From contig CAJOLD010000002.1 of the NCBI GenBank assembly GCA_905235435.1, forward strand, positions 1-50,847: 50,847 nucleotides of DNA. The letters are read 5' to 3'. Under the pieces are notes generated by a model, which was not told the origin of the DNA, ran no database searches, and saw only the letters and a list, made by a program, of their open reading frames with translations. This document shows, in pieces, positions 24,372 through 33,630 of the stretch. This DNA is from an uncultured Lachnospiraceae bacterium. Lineage in GTDB: Bacteria; Bacillota; Clostridia; Lachnospirales; Lachnospiraceae. Position numbers and translations under genes: made by a program. How positions within the stretch are numbered: position 1 is the first letter of the stretch; each line of letters opens with the position of its first letter.

Positions 24372-24802
24372 GCGGTGAAGTCCTGATGGGGCTGGACTAC
24401 GGCTCGAAGACAGTGGGCGTTGCCGTCAGCGATCCGCTTGGCCTTACGGCGCAGGGAATCGGGACCATCGTCCGGGAGAGAGAGAATAAACTGCGCCGCA
24501 CACTGGCAAGGATCGAAGAGATCTGCGCGGAGCGTGGCGTTACCTGTATCGTACTCGGTTATCCGAGGAACATGAACAGCTCCGAGGGCGAGCGTGCCCG
24601 GAAAACGGAGGAGTTCGCGCGGATGCTGGAGGACCGGACCGGACTGCCGGTCGTGCTCTGGGATGAACGGCTGACGACAGCCGCCGCGGACCGCGCCCTC
24701 GAGGAGAGCGGTGTGCGCAAAGAGAATCGCAAGTCCGTGATCGACACGGTCGCAGCAGTCATGATGCTGCAGGAATATATGGACAGCCGCCGGCAGCAGT
24801 AA
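24368..24802 (+). CDS. ruvX: Putative Holliday junction resolvase / pre-16S rRNA nuclease
   Basis: 144 residues if started at the ATGA overlap; another in-frame ATG at 24356 adds four residues. RNase H-like fold of the YqgF family: [16 protein letters not shown] holds the first acidic residue, VLGYPRNMN the second region and WDERLTT the next, with [13 protein letters not shown] at the end. Members process the 5' end of 16S rRNA or resolve junctions. Normal length. Confidence 0.95.
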   Translation: MSGEVLMGLDYGSKTVGVAVSDPLGLTAQGIGTIVRERENKLRRTLARIEEICAERGVTCIVLGYPRNMNSSEGERARKTEEFARMLEDRTGLPVVLWDERLTTAAADRALEESGVRKENRKSVIDTVAAVMMLQEYMDSRRQQ

Positions 24803-24862
24803 GGGCGGCCCTGGGTTTGAATTTTTCCGCCGTATGGGGTCGGCGGATCATTGGGGATAAAA

Positions 24863-25120
24863 ATGGAAAAGATCACATTAATGCCGGAAGGAGAACAGGA
24901 AGCGGTATCGTTTTATGTTCTGGAGCAGACCGTCGTTGCAGGCGTCAGCTATCTTCTCGTTACGGACACGGAGGATGGCGACGGAGACGCCTGGATCCTG
25001 AAGGATCTCTCCGGACAGGAGGACGAAGAAGCCGTCTATGAATTTGTTGAAGATGATGCGGAGCTTTCCGCGATCGGAAATATTTTTTCACAGATGATGG
25101 AGGATATTGATATCATATAG
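24863..25120 (+). CDS. DUF1292 (YrzB-like) small acidic protein
   Basis: 85 residues, very acidic, with the family pattern MPEGEQEAVSFYVLEQTVVAGVSYLLV split by a DGD segment and ending in a helical acidic tail. It follows ireB and ruvX in the usual Bacillota order. The function of the family is unknown. A GGGG-rich site precedes the ATG at 24863; a further ATG at 24851 is possible. Confidence 0.85.
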   Translation: MEKITLMPEGEQEAVSFYVLEQTVVAGVSYLLVTDTEDGDGDAWILKDLSGQEDEEAVYEFVEDDAELSAIGNIFSQMMEDIDII

Positions 25121-25172
25121 CCTCTTTTCAGGGCTGTTTTCTGCTTCCGGAAGTAAGTACGGAGGTAATTGC

Positions 25173-26840
25173 TTGAAAGTTATTGAAAATTCAAAATTGC
25201 GTGTCATCCCTCTCGGCGGACTTGAGCAGATAGGGATGAATATTACTGCCTTCGAATATGAGGACAGTATTATTGTCGTGGACTGCGGTCTGGCATTTCC
25301 TGAAGATGATATGCTGGGCATCGACCTCGTGATCCCGGATATCTCTTATCTGAAGGAGAACAGTGACAAGGTAAAAGGCTTTGTTTTCACGCACGGACAT
25401 GAAGATCATATCGGAGCGGTTCCTTATATTCTGAAGGAGCTGAACGTCCCGCTTTACGCGACCAGGCTCACCATGGGGCTCATCGAGCGCAAGCTCGAGG
25501 AGCATGACCTGATGAAAACGACAAAGCGGAGAGTCGTAAGGCCCGGACAGTCCATCAATCTGGGCGATTTCCGGATCGAATTTATCAAGACGAACCACAG
25601 TATACAGGATGCCGCCGCGCTGGCGATCTACTCACCGGCGGGCATTGTTGTGCATACCGGTGATTTTAAGGTGGACTACACGCCGGTCTTCGGCGATGCC
25701 ATCGACCTTCAGCGCTTTGCGGAGATCGGCAAAAAGGGCGTCCTCGCCCTCATCTGCGAGAGCACGAACGCGGAGCGGAAGGGCTTTACCGCCTCGGAGC
25801 GGACGCTGGGCCACACCTTTGACACCATCTTTGCCGAGCATGAGAATTCGCGGATCATCATCGCGACCTTCGCGTCGAATGTCGACCGCGTGCAGCAGAT
25901 CATCAACTCCGCCTGCAAGTACGGACGGAAGGTCGTCCTCGAGGGACGGAGCATGGTGAACGTCATATCGACGGCCATGGACATGGGTTATCTGCAGGTG
26001 CCGGACAACACGCTGATCAGCGTGGAGGAACTGAACAATTATCCGGACGAGAAGACGGTGCTCATCACCACCGGCAGCCAGGGCGAGTCCATGGCGGCCC
26101 TCTCCAGGATGGCGGCCAACATGCACCGCAAGGTCATGATCAAGCCCGGCGATACGGTCATCTTCAGCTCGAACCCGATCCCCGGGAACGAAAAAGCCGT
26201 ATCCAAGGTGATCAACGAGCTGTCCATGAAGGGAGCGAACGTCATCTTCCAGGACGCGCATGTCTCCGGGCATGCCTGCCAGGAGGAGATCAAGCTGATC
26301 TACACGCTCGTCAAGCCGCGCTACGCGATCCCCGTGCACGGTGAATTCCGTCACAGGAAGGCGCAGGCGGAGCTTGCCGCCGATCTCGGCATCCCGAAGG
26401 ACAACATTTTCCTCTTAAAGAGCGGGGACGTGCTGGAACTGTCGGACAAGAGGGGCGGCGTGGTCGGCCATGTACAGGCGGGAAGCGTCCTTGTGGACGG
26501 CCTCGGCGTGGGCGACGTGGGAAATATCGTACTGCGCGACCGTCAGCATCTTGCCGAGGACGGGATCATGATCGTCGCCCTCTCGATGGGTCCGGAGGGA
26601 CAGGTCCTTGCCGGCCCGGATATCATCTCCCGAGGCTTTGTGTATGTGCGTGAATCCGAGGATCTGATGGAGGAGGCGCGCAGCGTTGTGGAGGATGCCC
26701 TGGACGGATGTCTGGACAGGGGCATCACAGAGTGGAATAAGATCAAGAATACGATCAGGGATTCGCTGGGCGACTTCCTGTGGAAGAGGACGAAGAGGAA
26801 TCCGATGATTCTGCCTATCATTATGGACGTGTCTGAATAA
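25173..26840 (+). CDS. rnj: Ribonuclease J
   Basis: 555 residues from a TTG at 25173 that has GGAGGT six bases upstream; the protein then begins MKVIENSKLRVIPLGGLEQIG as expected for the family. The metallo-beta-lactamase motif THGHEDHIGAVP (H74 onward) is present, then the beta-CASP region (ATFASNVDRVQQI) and a C-terminal domain with the PVHGEFRH motif. RNase J is a 5'-3' exonuclease and endonuclease in mRNA decay and rRNA maturation. It starts 52 bases after the DUF1292 gene. The ylbF-trmR-trhP genes follow. Confidence 0.95.
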   Translation: MKVIENSKLRVIPLGGLEQIGMNITAFEYEDSIIVVDCGLAFPEDDMLGIDLVIPDISYLKENSDKVKGFVFTHGHEDHIGAVPYILKELNVPLYATRLTMGLIERKLEEHDLMKTTKRRVVRPGQSINLGDFRIEFIKTNHSIQDAAALAIYSPAGIVVHTGDFKVDYTPVFGDAIDLQRFAEIGKKGVLALICESTNAERKGFTASERTLGHTFDTIFAEHENSRIIIATFASNVDRVQQIINSACKYGRKVVLEGRSMVNVISTAMDMGYLQVPDNTLISVEELNNYPDEKTVLITTGSQGESMAALSRMAANMHRKVMIKPGDTVIFSSNPIPGNEKAVSKVINELSMKGANVIFQDAHVSGHACQEEIKLIYTLVKPRYAIPVHGEFRHRKAQAELAADLGIPKDNIFLLKSGDVLELSDKRGGVVGHVQAGSVLVDGLGVGDVGNIVLRDRQHLAEDGIMIVALSMGPEGQVLAGPDIISRGFVYVRESEDLMEEARSVVEDALDGCLDRGITEWNKIKNTIRDSLGDFLWKRTKRNPMILPIIMDVSE

Positions 26841-26923
26841 AGGATCATGAAGAGCCGCTTATGTCCGCGCAGCGGGCCGGGCGGCTTTGATCTTGTCCGG
26901 GAGGGGCATGGAGAAAAAAGACG

Positions 26924-27271
26924 ATGAATAAAGAGATCATGGATGCAACGGAGGCGCTCAGGGATACCGTGCGCGCCAGCAAAGAATACGCGGAATATCA
27001 GCGGTGCAGGAAGCAGGTGGAGGAAGATCCGGAGCTTCTTTCCGCAGTCGAGGAATACAGGCAGCGCGCCTTCCGGTTTCAGAACAGTGATGATATCCCG
27101 GACCGCGACGCGGAGCGCGCCGCGCTGGTCGATATGATGAACCGGCTTCGCCGCTCTCCGGCGGCGGACGCCTATTTCAGGTCGGAGGTGCGCATGTGCA
27201 GGATCCTGCAGCACACCGCGGATATGGTGCTGGATCCGCTGGATCTCCATACCGAGGTGACCGATGTGTGA
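26924..27271 (+). CDS. ylbF: YlbF family regulator
   Basis: 115 residues, all helical in character, with DTVRASKEYAEYQRCRKQVEEDPEL, the pattern of the YlbF/YmcA family. In Bacillus subtilis YlbF with YmcA and YaaT forms the Y-complex that directs RNase Y and affects biofilm and competence. It lies between RNase J and trmR, a fitting RNA-related context. It overlaps trmR by eight bases. Which Y-complex paralogue it equals cannot be told from the sequence alone. Confidence 0.82.
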   Translation: MNKEIMDATEALRDTVRASKEYAEYQRCRKQVEEDPELLSAVEEYRQRAFRFQNSDDIPDRDAERAALVDMMNRLRRSPAADAYFRSEVRMCRILQHTADMVLDPLDLHTEVTDV

Positions 27272-27947
27272 CCGCGGGCCGGACCGGGAGGAGACCGGCA
27301 TTGACGCGGAAAGGCTGGACGTCTTTCTTGAAACGATCGGAAAAGGAAACGGGCCCTTCCTCGATGCGCTGGAGGAGAAAGCAAGACGGGAGAATGTTCC
27401 CATTGTGCGCAGGCAGACGCAGGAGCTGCTGCGCGTTCTCGTGACGGCAAAAAAGCCGGTAAGGATCCTGGAGATCGGGACGGCCGTCGGTTTTTCCGCT
27501 CTTCTTATGGCCGCAGCTGCGCCCGAAGGATGCAGGATCACCACGATCGAGATCATGGAGGAGCGCGCGCGGGAGGCAGAGGAAAACATCGCCGCCTGTG
27601 GGATGCGGGACCGGATCGAAGTGATCTGCGGGGATGCGCGGAGCGTCCTTGAGGACCTGGAGGACTCCTTTGACTTTATCTTTATGGATGCCGCGAAGGG
27701 ACAGTATGTGCGCTTCCTTCCCGAGGTGATGCGCCTGCTTCGTCCCGGCGGGATGCTGGTATCCGACAACTGCCTCCGGGAGGGGAGCGTGCTTGAATCG
27801 CGCTACGCCGTTGACCGGAGAGACAGGACCATACATAAACGGATGCGGGAATATCTCCGCGCGCTGGGACAGGATCCGGCGCTGGAGACCGTCATTCTTT
27901 CAGGCGCGGACGGCGTTGCCGTCAGTGTCAGGAAGGAGGAAGCATGA
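27264..27947 (+). CDS. trmR: tRNA 5-hydroxyuridine methyltransferase (O-methyltransferase family)
   Basis: 227 residues, class I methyltransferase of the O-methyltransferase type: ILEIGTAVGFSALLMA is motif I, TTIEIMEERA holds the acidic ribose-binding residue and FIFMDAAKGQY plus LVSDNCLREG the catalytic region. In Bacillus TrmR (YrrM) methylates 5-hydroxyuridine at tRNA position 34 to mo5U, and the hydroxylase TrhP is encoded next to it. The same order is seen here: the stop overlaps the U32-family start as ATGA, which supports the specific assignment. Confidence 0.88.
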   Translation: MCDRGPDREETGIDAERLDVFLETIGKGNGPFLDALEEKARRENVPIVRRQTQELLRVLVTAKKPVRILEIGTAVGFSALLMAAAAPEGCRITTIEIMEERAREAEENIAACGMRDRIEVICGDARSVLEDLEDSFDFIFMDAAKGQYVRFLPEVMRLLRPGGMLVSDNCLREGSVLESRYAVDRRDRTIHKRMREYLRALGQDPALETVILSGADGVAVSVRKEEA

Positions 27948-29203
27948 AGCGGCCTGAGCTGTTGGTGCCCGCCGGAAGCCCGGAGGTGCTGCGGACGGCT
28001 GTCCTTTTCGGCGCTGACGCCGTATATATAGGTGGGGAGTCTTACGGGCTCCGCGCCAAGGCAAAGAACTTTACGCCCGCGGCGATGCGCGCGTCGGTCG
28101 AATACGCCCATGAGCACGGCGTTAAGGTCTATGTGACCGCGAACATCATCGCGCACAATGAGGATCTGGAAGGGATCGCCGCTTACTTTGAAGAGCTGGA
28201 GGAGATCCGTCCGGATGCTGTCCTCATTGCGGATCCGGGCGTTTTTATGATCGCGAAGGAGAAGTGCCCCGGGATCGATCTCCATGTGAGTACGCAGGCG
28301 AACAATGTAAACTGGGAGACCTTCCGCTTCTGGCATGCGCTCGGCGCTTCCCGCGTCGTCGGGGGAAGAGAGCTCTCCCTGCGGGAATGGAAGGAGATCC
28401 GGGAGAAGATCCCCGCCGAAATGGAGACGGAGGCCTTTGTGCACGGCGCGATGTGCATCTCCTATTCGGGGAGATGCCTGCTCAGCAATTTCCTTACGGG
28501 CAGGGACGCCAACCGCGGAGCCTGCACCCATCCCTGCCGCTGGCGCTACGCGCTCGTCGAGGAGACGCGCCCCGGACAGTATTTTCCGGTGGAGGAGACA
28601 GAGCGGGGGACCTTTATATTCAACTCGAAGGATCTGTGCATGATCGATCATCTGCCGGATCTGATCGACGCGGGGATCGACAGCCTGAAGATCGAGGGAC
28701 GCATGAAGACGGAGCTCTATGTGGCTGCCGTGACGAGGGCGTACAGGCAGGCGATCGACGACCTCATGGAAAGCAGCGAGCTTTATCTGTCAAAGCGCGA
28801 ACGTTACCTGGAGCAGGTCTCGCGCTGCACGACGAGACCCTTCACGACCGGGTTCTACTACGGAAAGCCCGACGAAGATTCGCAGGTCTACGGGGAAGAC
28901 GGCGCATACATTACAGGCGCCACCTATCTGGGGACCGTTGAGGAGGCGCAGCCTTCCGGCGGCGGCGCCGGCAGCGGCGCGCGCACGGTCTGCAGGATCA
29001 CGCAGAAAAACAAGTTCATCGTGGGAGAGAACATAGAGATCATGAAGCCCGGGGGAGAGGATGAGACGGTTCCCGTCCTCGGGATCACAGACGCCCAGGG
29101 AACGCCCATGGAGAGCGCGCCGCACGCGAAGCAGGAACTGTATGTCCTTTTGGGAGGGAGCGCTAAGGCGGGAGACCTGCTCCTTAGGAAAGAGGAGATA
29201 TGA
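27944..29203 (+). CDS. trhP: U32 family tRNA uridine-34 hydroxylation protein (TrhP)
   Basis: 419 residues. The start PELLVPAGSPEVLRTAVLFGADAVYIGG is characteristic of peptidase U32 family proteins. The cluster cysteines are seen in SGRCLLSNF and RGACTHPCRWRY, and the GIDSLKIEGRMK segment follows. TrhP acts with prephenate to hydroxylate U34 of tRNA; TrmR, encoded upstream, then methylates it. A single U32 gene is present instead of the two (yrrN, yrrO) of Bacillus. Its stop overlaps the next start as ATGA, joining it to the natural-product genes. Confidence 0.88.
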   Translation: MKRPELLVPAGSPEVLRTAVLFGADAVYIGGESYGLRAKAKNFTPAAMRASVEYAHEHGVKVYVTANIIAHNEDLEGIAAYFEELEEIRPDAVLIADPGVFMIAKEKCPGIDLHVSTQANNVNWETFRFWHALGASRVVGGRELSLREWKEIREKIPAEMETEAFVHGAMCISYSGRCLLSNFLTGRDANRGACTHPCRWRYALVEETRPGQYFPVEETERGTFIFNSKDLCMIDHLPDLIDAGIDSLKIEGRMKTELYVAAVTRAYRQAIDDLMESSELYLSKRERYLEQVSRCTTRPFTTGFYYGKPDEDSQVYGEDGAYITGATYLGTVEEAQPSGGGAGSGARTVCRITQKNKFIVGENIEIMKPGGEDETVPVLGITDAQGTPMESAPHAKQELYVLLGGSAKAGDLLLRKEEI

Positions 29204-29832
29204 TCTATACATTTACCGCGGATCCCGCCGGATGGGACGGAAGCCTGCATGACCTGGCCTACCGGATCCTGGAGGACGGTCTTTCCGGGCTTGGATGGAT
29301 CGGCAGCGATCCCGGGTACGGCACGGATCCGTACGGAAAGCCTTTCTTTACCGGAGAGGGGATGCCGGAATTTAATATCAGCCACTGCCGGACTCTGGTG
29401 GCCGCGGCCGCGGCGCCCTGCGGGATCCCCGTGGGAATCGACGCGGAGCGCAGGTTCTCTCCCGGGACGGCCCTCCTTGCCGAGATCTGCTCGAAGGAGG
29501 AGCTGGAGATCCTGCAGAGCGCCCCGCTGGGGAGGAGAGATTCGCTTGCCGGCCTGCTCTGGAGCAGGAAGGAGAGCTGGCTTAAATGGAAAGGGACCGG
29601 TCTTCGCATCAGACTCTCCTCGTTCTCTGTTCTCGCAAAGGACGAGGAAAGCGCGGCGGGGCCGGGCGGCGGCTGGATACCGGTCAAAAGAACGGTCCGC
29701 GGAGAAAAGGTCCTCTTTTTTGAGCAGCAGGGGGCAGATCATACGCTCTGCCTGTGCTGTGAGGACAGTCCCGGTATTGATGCCGCGCCTCCGCGGATGT
29801 GTGTGCCCGGACAGGGAGAAACAAGGATATGA
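29200..29832 (+). CDS. 4'-phosphopantetheinyl transferase (Sfp-type)
   Basis: 210 residues. The three family motifs are in order: FNISHC, VGIDAER (metal-binding Asp) and WSRKESWLKWKGTGL. Such enzymes move the phosphopantetheine arm of CoA to the serine of carrier domains. The NRPS-like protein two genes downstream has a carrier domain with Ser508, so it is the likely substrate. It is bound to both neighbours by ATGA overlaps. The length is at the short end for Sfp enzymes, and no part seems missing. Confidence 0.9.
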   Translation: MIYTFTADPAGWDGSLHDLAYRILEDGLSGLGWIGSDPGYGTDPYGKPFFTGEGMPEFNISHCRTLVAAAAAPCGIPVGIDAERRFSPGTALLAEICSKEELEILQSAPLGRRDSLAGLLWSRKESWLKWKGTGLRIRLSSFSVLAKDEESAAGPGGGWIPVKRTVRGEKVLFFEQQGADHTLCLCCEDSPGIDAAPPRMCVPGQGETRI

Positions 29833-30719
29833 AAGAAAACAAAGAGAAACCGCTCTTTCGGAAGATCTCGATCGAGGGCCTTGAGCCGTTCGCCAGAGGC
29901 GGGACGGGGGAGTGCTATTTCCTCGATGAGGAGACACTGCTGAAACTGTATTATGACTTTATCCCGGCGGAATATGTGATGAGGGAGAAAGAAGGCGCGA
30001 AGGCGGCGCTGATCGCCGGCGTGCCTACCGCGATCTCTTTTGAGATGGTAGAGGCGGGAGGCCGGAAAGGCCTGATCTATGAGACGCTTCACGCAAAGAC
30101 CATCGCACAGTGTGTGAAGGAGGATGCGTCCTGCATCCCGGAGCTTGCAGCGCAGTATGCGGACGCGGCAAAGCAGCTGCATACCGCCGAGCCGCGCAGC
30201 CTGGATTTCCAGCCGGCCACGGCTCAGATCAGAAGGGCGCTGCCTGCAGTGAGCGAATATGCCGGTCCTGAAAGAATACGCCGGATCGAAGCGCTCCTTG
30301 GCGAGCTGGATGAGTATACCTCCTACGTGCACGGGGACTTTCATCCGAACAACGTCCTTGTCATGGACGGCGAACTGTTCCTGATCGATATGGGGGACTT
30401 CTCCATCGGATGCCCCCTCTTTGACCTTGCAACGACGTACTTTTCCTTTTTCCGATCCCCGGAGGCCGTGAGAAGTGACCTGAACGCCTTTACCGGGATG
30501 AACAGAAGCCAGCACAGGGAATTCTGGGATGCCTTCATGGCAGGATATTTCGGAGGACCGGAGAAGGCCGCTGTGCCGGGACCCGATTCACAGCTTTTTA
30601 GCGACGTTGTTCTGTTAAAGGAAATGTGGTTTGAGGGAATGTTCGGCAAGTACTGTACCGATGACTACCGCAAAAATATCAGAGAAAGAGTGACCGCGCG
30701 GTTCGCGCAGGACTCCTGA
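29829..30719 (+). CDS. Aminoglycoside phosphotransferase-like small-molecule kinase
   Basis: 296 residues. A degenerate glycine loop (FARGGTGECYFLD) with TLLKLYYDF holds the ATP-binding Lys. The catalytic Brenner-type motif is VHGDFHPNNVL and the metal motif LFLIDMGDFSIGCPLFDLA. This matches the APH/choline kinase fold, most like the TIGR02172-type proteins of gut bacteria. It phosphorylates an unknown small molecule or sugar. Lying between the phosphopantetheinyl transferase and the NRPS-like gene it may modify the product or protect the host, but these proteins also occur without such genes, so the link is inference. Confidence 0.78.
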   Translation: MKENKEKPLFRKISIEGLEPFARGGTGECYFLDEETLLKLYYDFIPAEYVMREKEGAKAALIAGVPTAISFEMVEAGGRKGLIYETLHAKTIAQCVKEDASCIPELAAQYADAAKQLHTAEPRSLDFQPATAQIRRALPAVSEYAGPERIRRIEALLGELDEYTSYVHGDFHPNNVLVMDGELFLIDMGDFSIGCPLFDLATTYFSFFRSPEAVRSDLNAFTGMNRSQHREFWDAFMAGYFGGPEKAAVPGPDSQLFSDVVLLKEMWFEGMFGKYCTDDYRKNIRERVTARFAQDS

Positions 30720-30741
30720 AACTTCGGGAGGAGGAAAGAGC

Positions 30742-33630
30742 ATGGAAGAGAGACGGGAAATTTCCGGATTGGTCGCTGCCCTTCTGGAAAACGCCAGATC
30801 CATTCCGGACAAGACGGCCATCACAGATCTTGGCGGCGCCCGGGAAACAAATTATCACACGCTGGTCTTTAATGCAAAGTGTGTAACGGGATACCTTCAG
30901 GAGAAGGGGATCCCGGAGGGCTCTTTCATTATTGTAAATATGCCGCGCGGGATGGAATACATGGCGGCCGAGCTGGGCATATGGCTTGCCGGCTGCGCTG
31001 TTGTCCCCGCCGGACTGGCATTCCCGGATGAACGCATCCGGTATATCGCAAAGCACTGCGAAAGCCCGCTGGTCCTCGACCTTTCGATGATGGAAGAGAT
31101 CCTCTCCGACGGACAGCCGGCGGACGGCCGGATCCCGCTTCAGGATGACAATATGCTCCTGATCTATACGTCGGGCTCCACGGGAAGGCCCAAGGGAGTC
31201 CTGCACACCGGCAAGACCTTCGACGACCTGTTCCCCTACGATGTAAAGGCCTACGGCTGGTCGAGAGAGACGGTGTTCGGGACCGCTGCGGCCTTCTACT
31301 TTATCGCCTGTCATCTGCTCTATGAAGTCCTGCGCGCCGGCGGCACGGTGCATATCTATAATGACCAGATTCAGAAGGATGTCGTCCTGATGGAGAGGTA
31401 TAATGAAATGCACGGCGTCACGATGGCCTATATCAGTCCGGCTATGCTCAGGATGTATCACGGCGGCGGCCTTGTGACGGCCATCACGGGAGGAGAGAAG
31501 CTCGTCCTGCGCAATTTCAACGAGGACTTTAACGTATGGAATACCTATGGGATGACAGAGCTTGGCCCGATCTGCCTGTACCCTGTCCCGCACGGCCTTC
31601 AGGGAGATATCCCCGTCGGCAGACCGCTGGAGCCGCTTGAGTACAAGGTGATCCGGGAGGACGGAGCGGAAGCGGCGCCGGGCGAAAAGGGAGAACTGTT
31701 ACTCAGAGGAAGGCAGTTTTGTAAAGAGTATTACAAAGACCCCGAAAAGACGGCGGAGCTCTTCAGGGGCGGATGGCTGCATACCGGTGACCTGGTCCAT
31801 GAGGGAGCGGACGGCCTGCTGTATTATGACAGCCGCAGGGACTGGATGGTCAAGATCCGCGGACACAGGGTCGAGATCCCGGAAGTGGAATCGGCGCTCG
31901 GCGATATCCCCGGCGTTTTTGAGGCGGCAGTAAAGGCCTTTACGGATGAGGATGGGGAAACTTCGCTCACCGCCTACTATTCCGGAGAAGAGATGACTCC
32001 GGAAAGCCTCAGGGATCAGCTCAGGGAGAAGCTTCCCCACTATATGGTCCCGAATCTCTACGTGCATTTGGAAAGGCTGCCGAGAAACATCAATAATAAG
32101 CTTGACCGCAATGCCCTTTCCGCACCCGAGACCGTGACCTTCCAGGAGGAGTATATCGCTCCGGTCTCGCCCGGACAGGAACGGATCTGCCGTTCGATGG
32201 AAAAAGTGCTGGGCGTTCCGAGAGTGGGGCTTGACGACGACTTTTTCGAGATGGGCGGAGATTCCATGAGCTGCATCACGCTGATCGCGCAGATGCAGCA
32301 GGACTACGGGGTCCATCTCTCCGTCCGCGCGGTCTATGAGGGCAGGACGCCCGAAAAGATCGACAATCTCATGAAGGACGTGAAGGAAGAACATCTCGAG
32401 GAGGAGGAGGCAGAGGCCCTCGGCAGGCCGCAGAAACTTCTTCCCTACCAGGTCTACTATCTCGATTATCAGCTGTATTCGCAGGGGAAGAGGATCGCGA
32501 ACACGCCGCAGATCATCCGCGTTCCCGGGGCGGACCCGGAAGCGCTTGCCGCGGCCTGTGATAAGGTGTTCCGGCATTTCTCCATCTACGGTACGGTATT
32601 TGACCTCAATGAAGACGGCGTGATCTCACAGCGCTGGGCACCGGAACTGATCCGTCCCGTAAAGGTCGTCCGCACGACCCGGGAGGAGCTGGATGAACTG
32701 ATCATCCGGGAAATGAATAAAAGCACGCGGATGCTGAGTCATCTTCTCTACAGCTGCAGGGTCTTTGTGGTGGACGGAGAGTGCGTGCTGGTCCTTTCGA
32801 TCCATCACGCGATCTCTGACGGCAGATCCAAGATGAGTACGATCCGTTTCATCTTTGACGCGCTCGCCGGAAAAGAGCTTCCGCCGGATCACTATTACCT
32901 CTATCTGGAGAGAGTGGCCGCCAGGACGTCGGGACCGCGCGGCGCGGAGATCATCCGGCGCATGGAGGAGACCTACGGGAGCATCACAAGCCGTTTCCCG
33001 AAACCGGACAGGGATGGCAGGGAAAACATAGAGGGGGCCATGGACTTTACGCTCCCCCGTCCCTACGGCGAATACCTGGCCGGCGCGCAGCAGCGGAACG
33101 CATCCATGGCAGTTGCCTTTACCGCCGCGGGACTGCTTGCGCTTTCGAGATACAACGGGGAAGAGCGCTCGGCCGTCGAGTGGATCTTCAACGGACGGGA
33201 TGAGGAATGGAAGGAGGACCTGGTCGGGATCACCATCTGCGCGGTTCCAGCCGCGGTGGATCTCTCCCGCACGGGCAGCGCGCAGCAGCTTCTTGACGCG
33301 GTCCGGCAGGAGACCGCCTTCGGGATCCGGTATGCTGATTTCTCCTTCGCGAGCCGCATCCCGGGACCGGGTGTGAATGAGTACATGAAGATGGTCTTCC
33401 AGCAGGGGATAGAACTCCCGGACAATCTGCCGGAGGGATCGCAGATCCACACGGAATATAAGTACCTGGAGGGAACGATCTCGATCTTCCAGTGCCTGCT
33501 TGTTCCCGTTCCCGAAGAGAGCAGCCCGCGTATCCATATCAACTATAACGCGGCGCGCTATGAAGAGGAGAGTATACGCAGGTTCGGCGCAATGCTGTCA
33601 GACGCGTTTGAAGAGATCCTCTTCAGCTGA
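30742..33630 (+). CDS. NRPS-like protein: adenylation - carrier - condensation
   Basis: 962 residues. Adenylation domain (about 1-460): LIYTSGSTGRPKGV, NTYGMTELGP, HTGDLV, the RDWMVKIRGHRVEIPEVE hinge and NNKLDR with the catalytic Lys. Carrier domain (about 470-550): FFEMGGDSMS with S508 for phosphopantetheine. Condensation domain (about 560-962): SIHHAISDGRS, the HHxxxDG motif with H688, H689 and D693. The order A-T-C with a terminal C domain and no thioesterase or reductase means release must occur in the C domain or elsewhere. At the place of the Asp that binds the amino group in amino-acid-activating domains, my alignment puts Phe (AFYFIACHLLYEVL), so the substrate may be a carboxylic acid without alpha-amino group. 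Strong RBS GGGAGGAGGAAAG. Confidence 0.88.
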   Translation: MEERREISGLVAALLENARSIPDKTAITDLGGARETNYHTLVFNAKCVTGYLQEKGIPEGSFIIVNMPRGMEYMAAELGIWLAGCAVVPAGLAFPDERIRYIAKHCESPLVLDLSMMEEILSDGQPADGRIPLQDDNMLLIYTSGSTGRPKGVLHTGKTFDDLFPYDVKAYGWSRETVFGTAAAFYFIACHLLYEVLRAGGTVHIYNDQIQKDVVLMERYNEMHGVTMAYISPAMLRMYHGGGLVTAITGGEKLVLRNFNEDFNVWNTYGMTELGPICLYPVPHGLQGDIPVGRPLEPLEYKVIREDGAEAAPGEKGELLLRGRQFCKEYYKDPEKTAELFRGGWLHTGDLVHEGADGLLYYDSRRDWMVKIRGHRVEIPEVESALGDIPGVFEAAVKAFTDEDGETSLTAYYSGEEMTPESLRDQLREKLPHYMVPNLYVHLERLPRNINNKLDRNALSAPETVTFQEEYIAPVSPGQERICRSMEKVLGVPRVGLDDDFFEMGGDSMSCITLIAQMQQDYGVHLSVRAVYEGRTPEKIDNLMKDVKEEHLEEEEAEALGRPQKLLPYQVYYLDYQLYSQGKRIANTPQIIRVPGADPEALAAACDKVFRHFSIYGTVFDLNEDGVISQRWAPELIRPVKVVRTTREELDELIIREMNKSTRMLSHLLYSCRVFVVDGECVLVLSIHHAISDGRSKMSTIRFIFDALAGKELPPDHYYLYLERVAARTSGPRGAEIIRRMEETYGSITSRFPKPDRDGRENIEGAMDFTLPRPYGEYLAGAQQRNASMAVAFTAAGLLALSRYNGEERSAVEWIFNGRDEEWKEDLVGITICAVPAAVDLSRTGSAQQLLDAVRQETAFGIRYADFSFASRIPGPGVNEYMKMVFQQGIELPDNLPEGSQIHTEYKYLEGTISIFQCLLVPVPEESSPRIHINYNAARYEEESIRRFGAMLSDAFEEILFS

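Noticed and set aside
24827..24846. Inverted repeat CCGCCG-N8-CGGCGG between ruvX and the DUF1292 gene as a terminator
   Set aside because: The T-run lies before the stem, not after it, so it cannot stop plus-strand transcription; no minus-strand gene ends here.
26855..26890. GC-rich hairpin (AGCCGC with GCGGCT) after RNase J as a terminator
   Set aside because: The stem is short with a long loop and only TTT follows; the genes downstream appear to be in the same operon.
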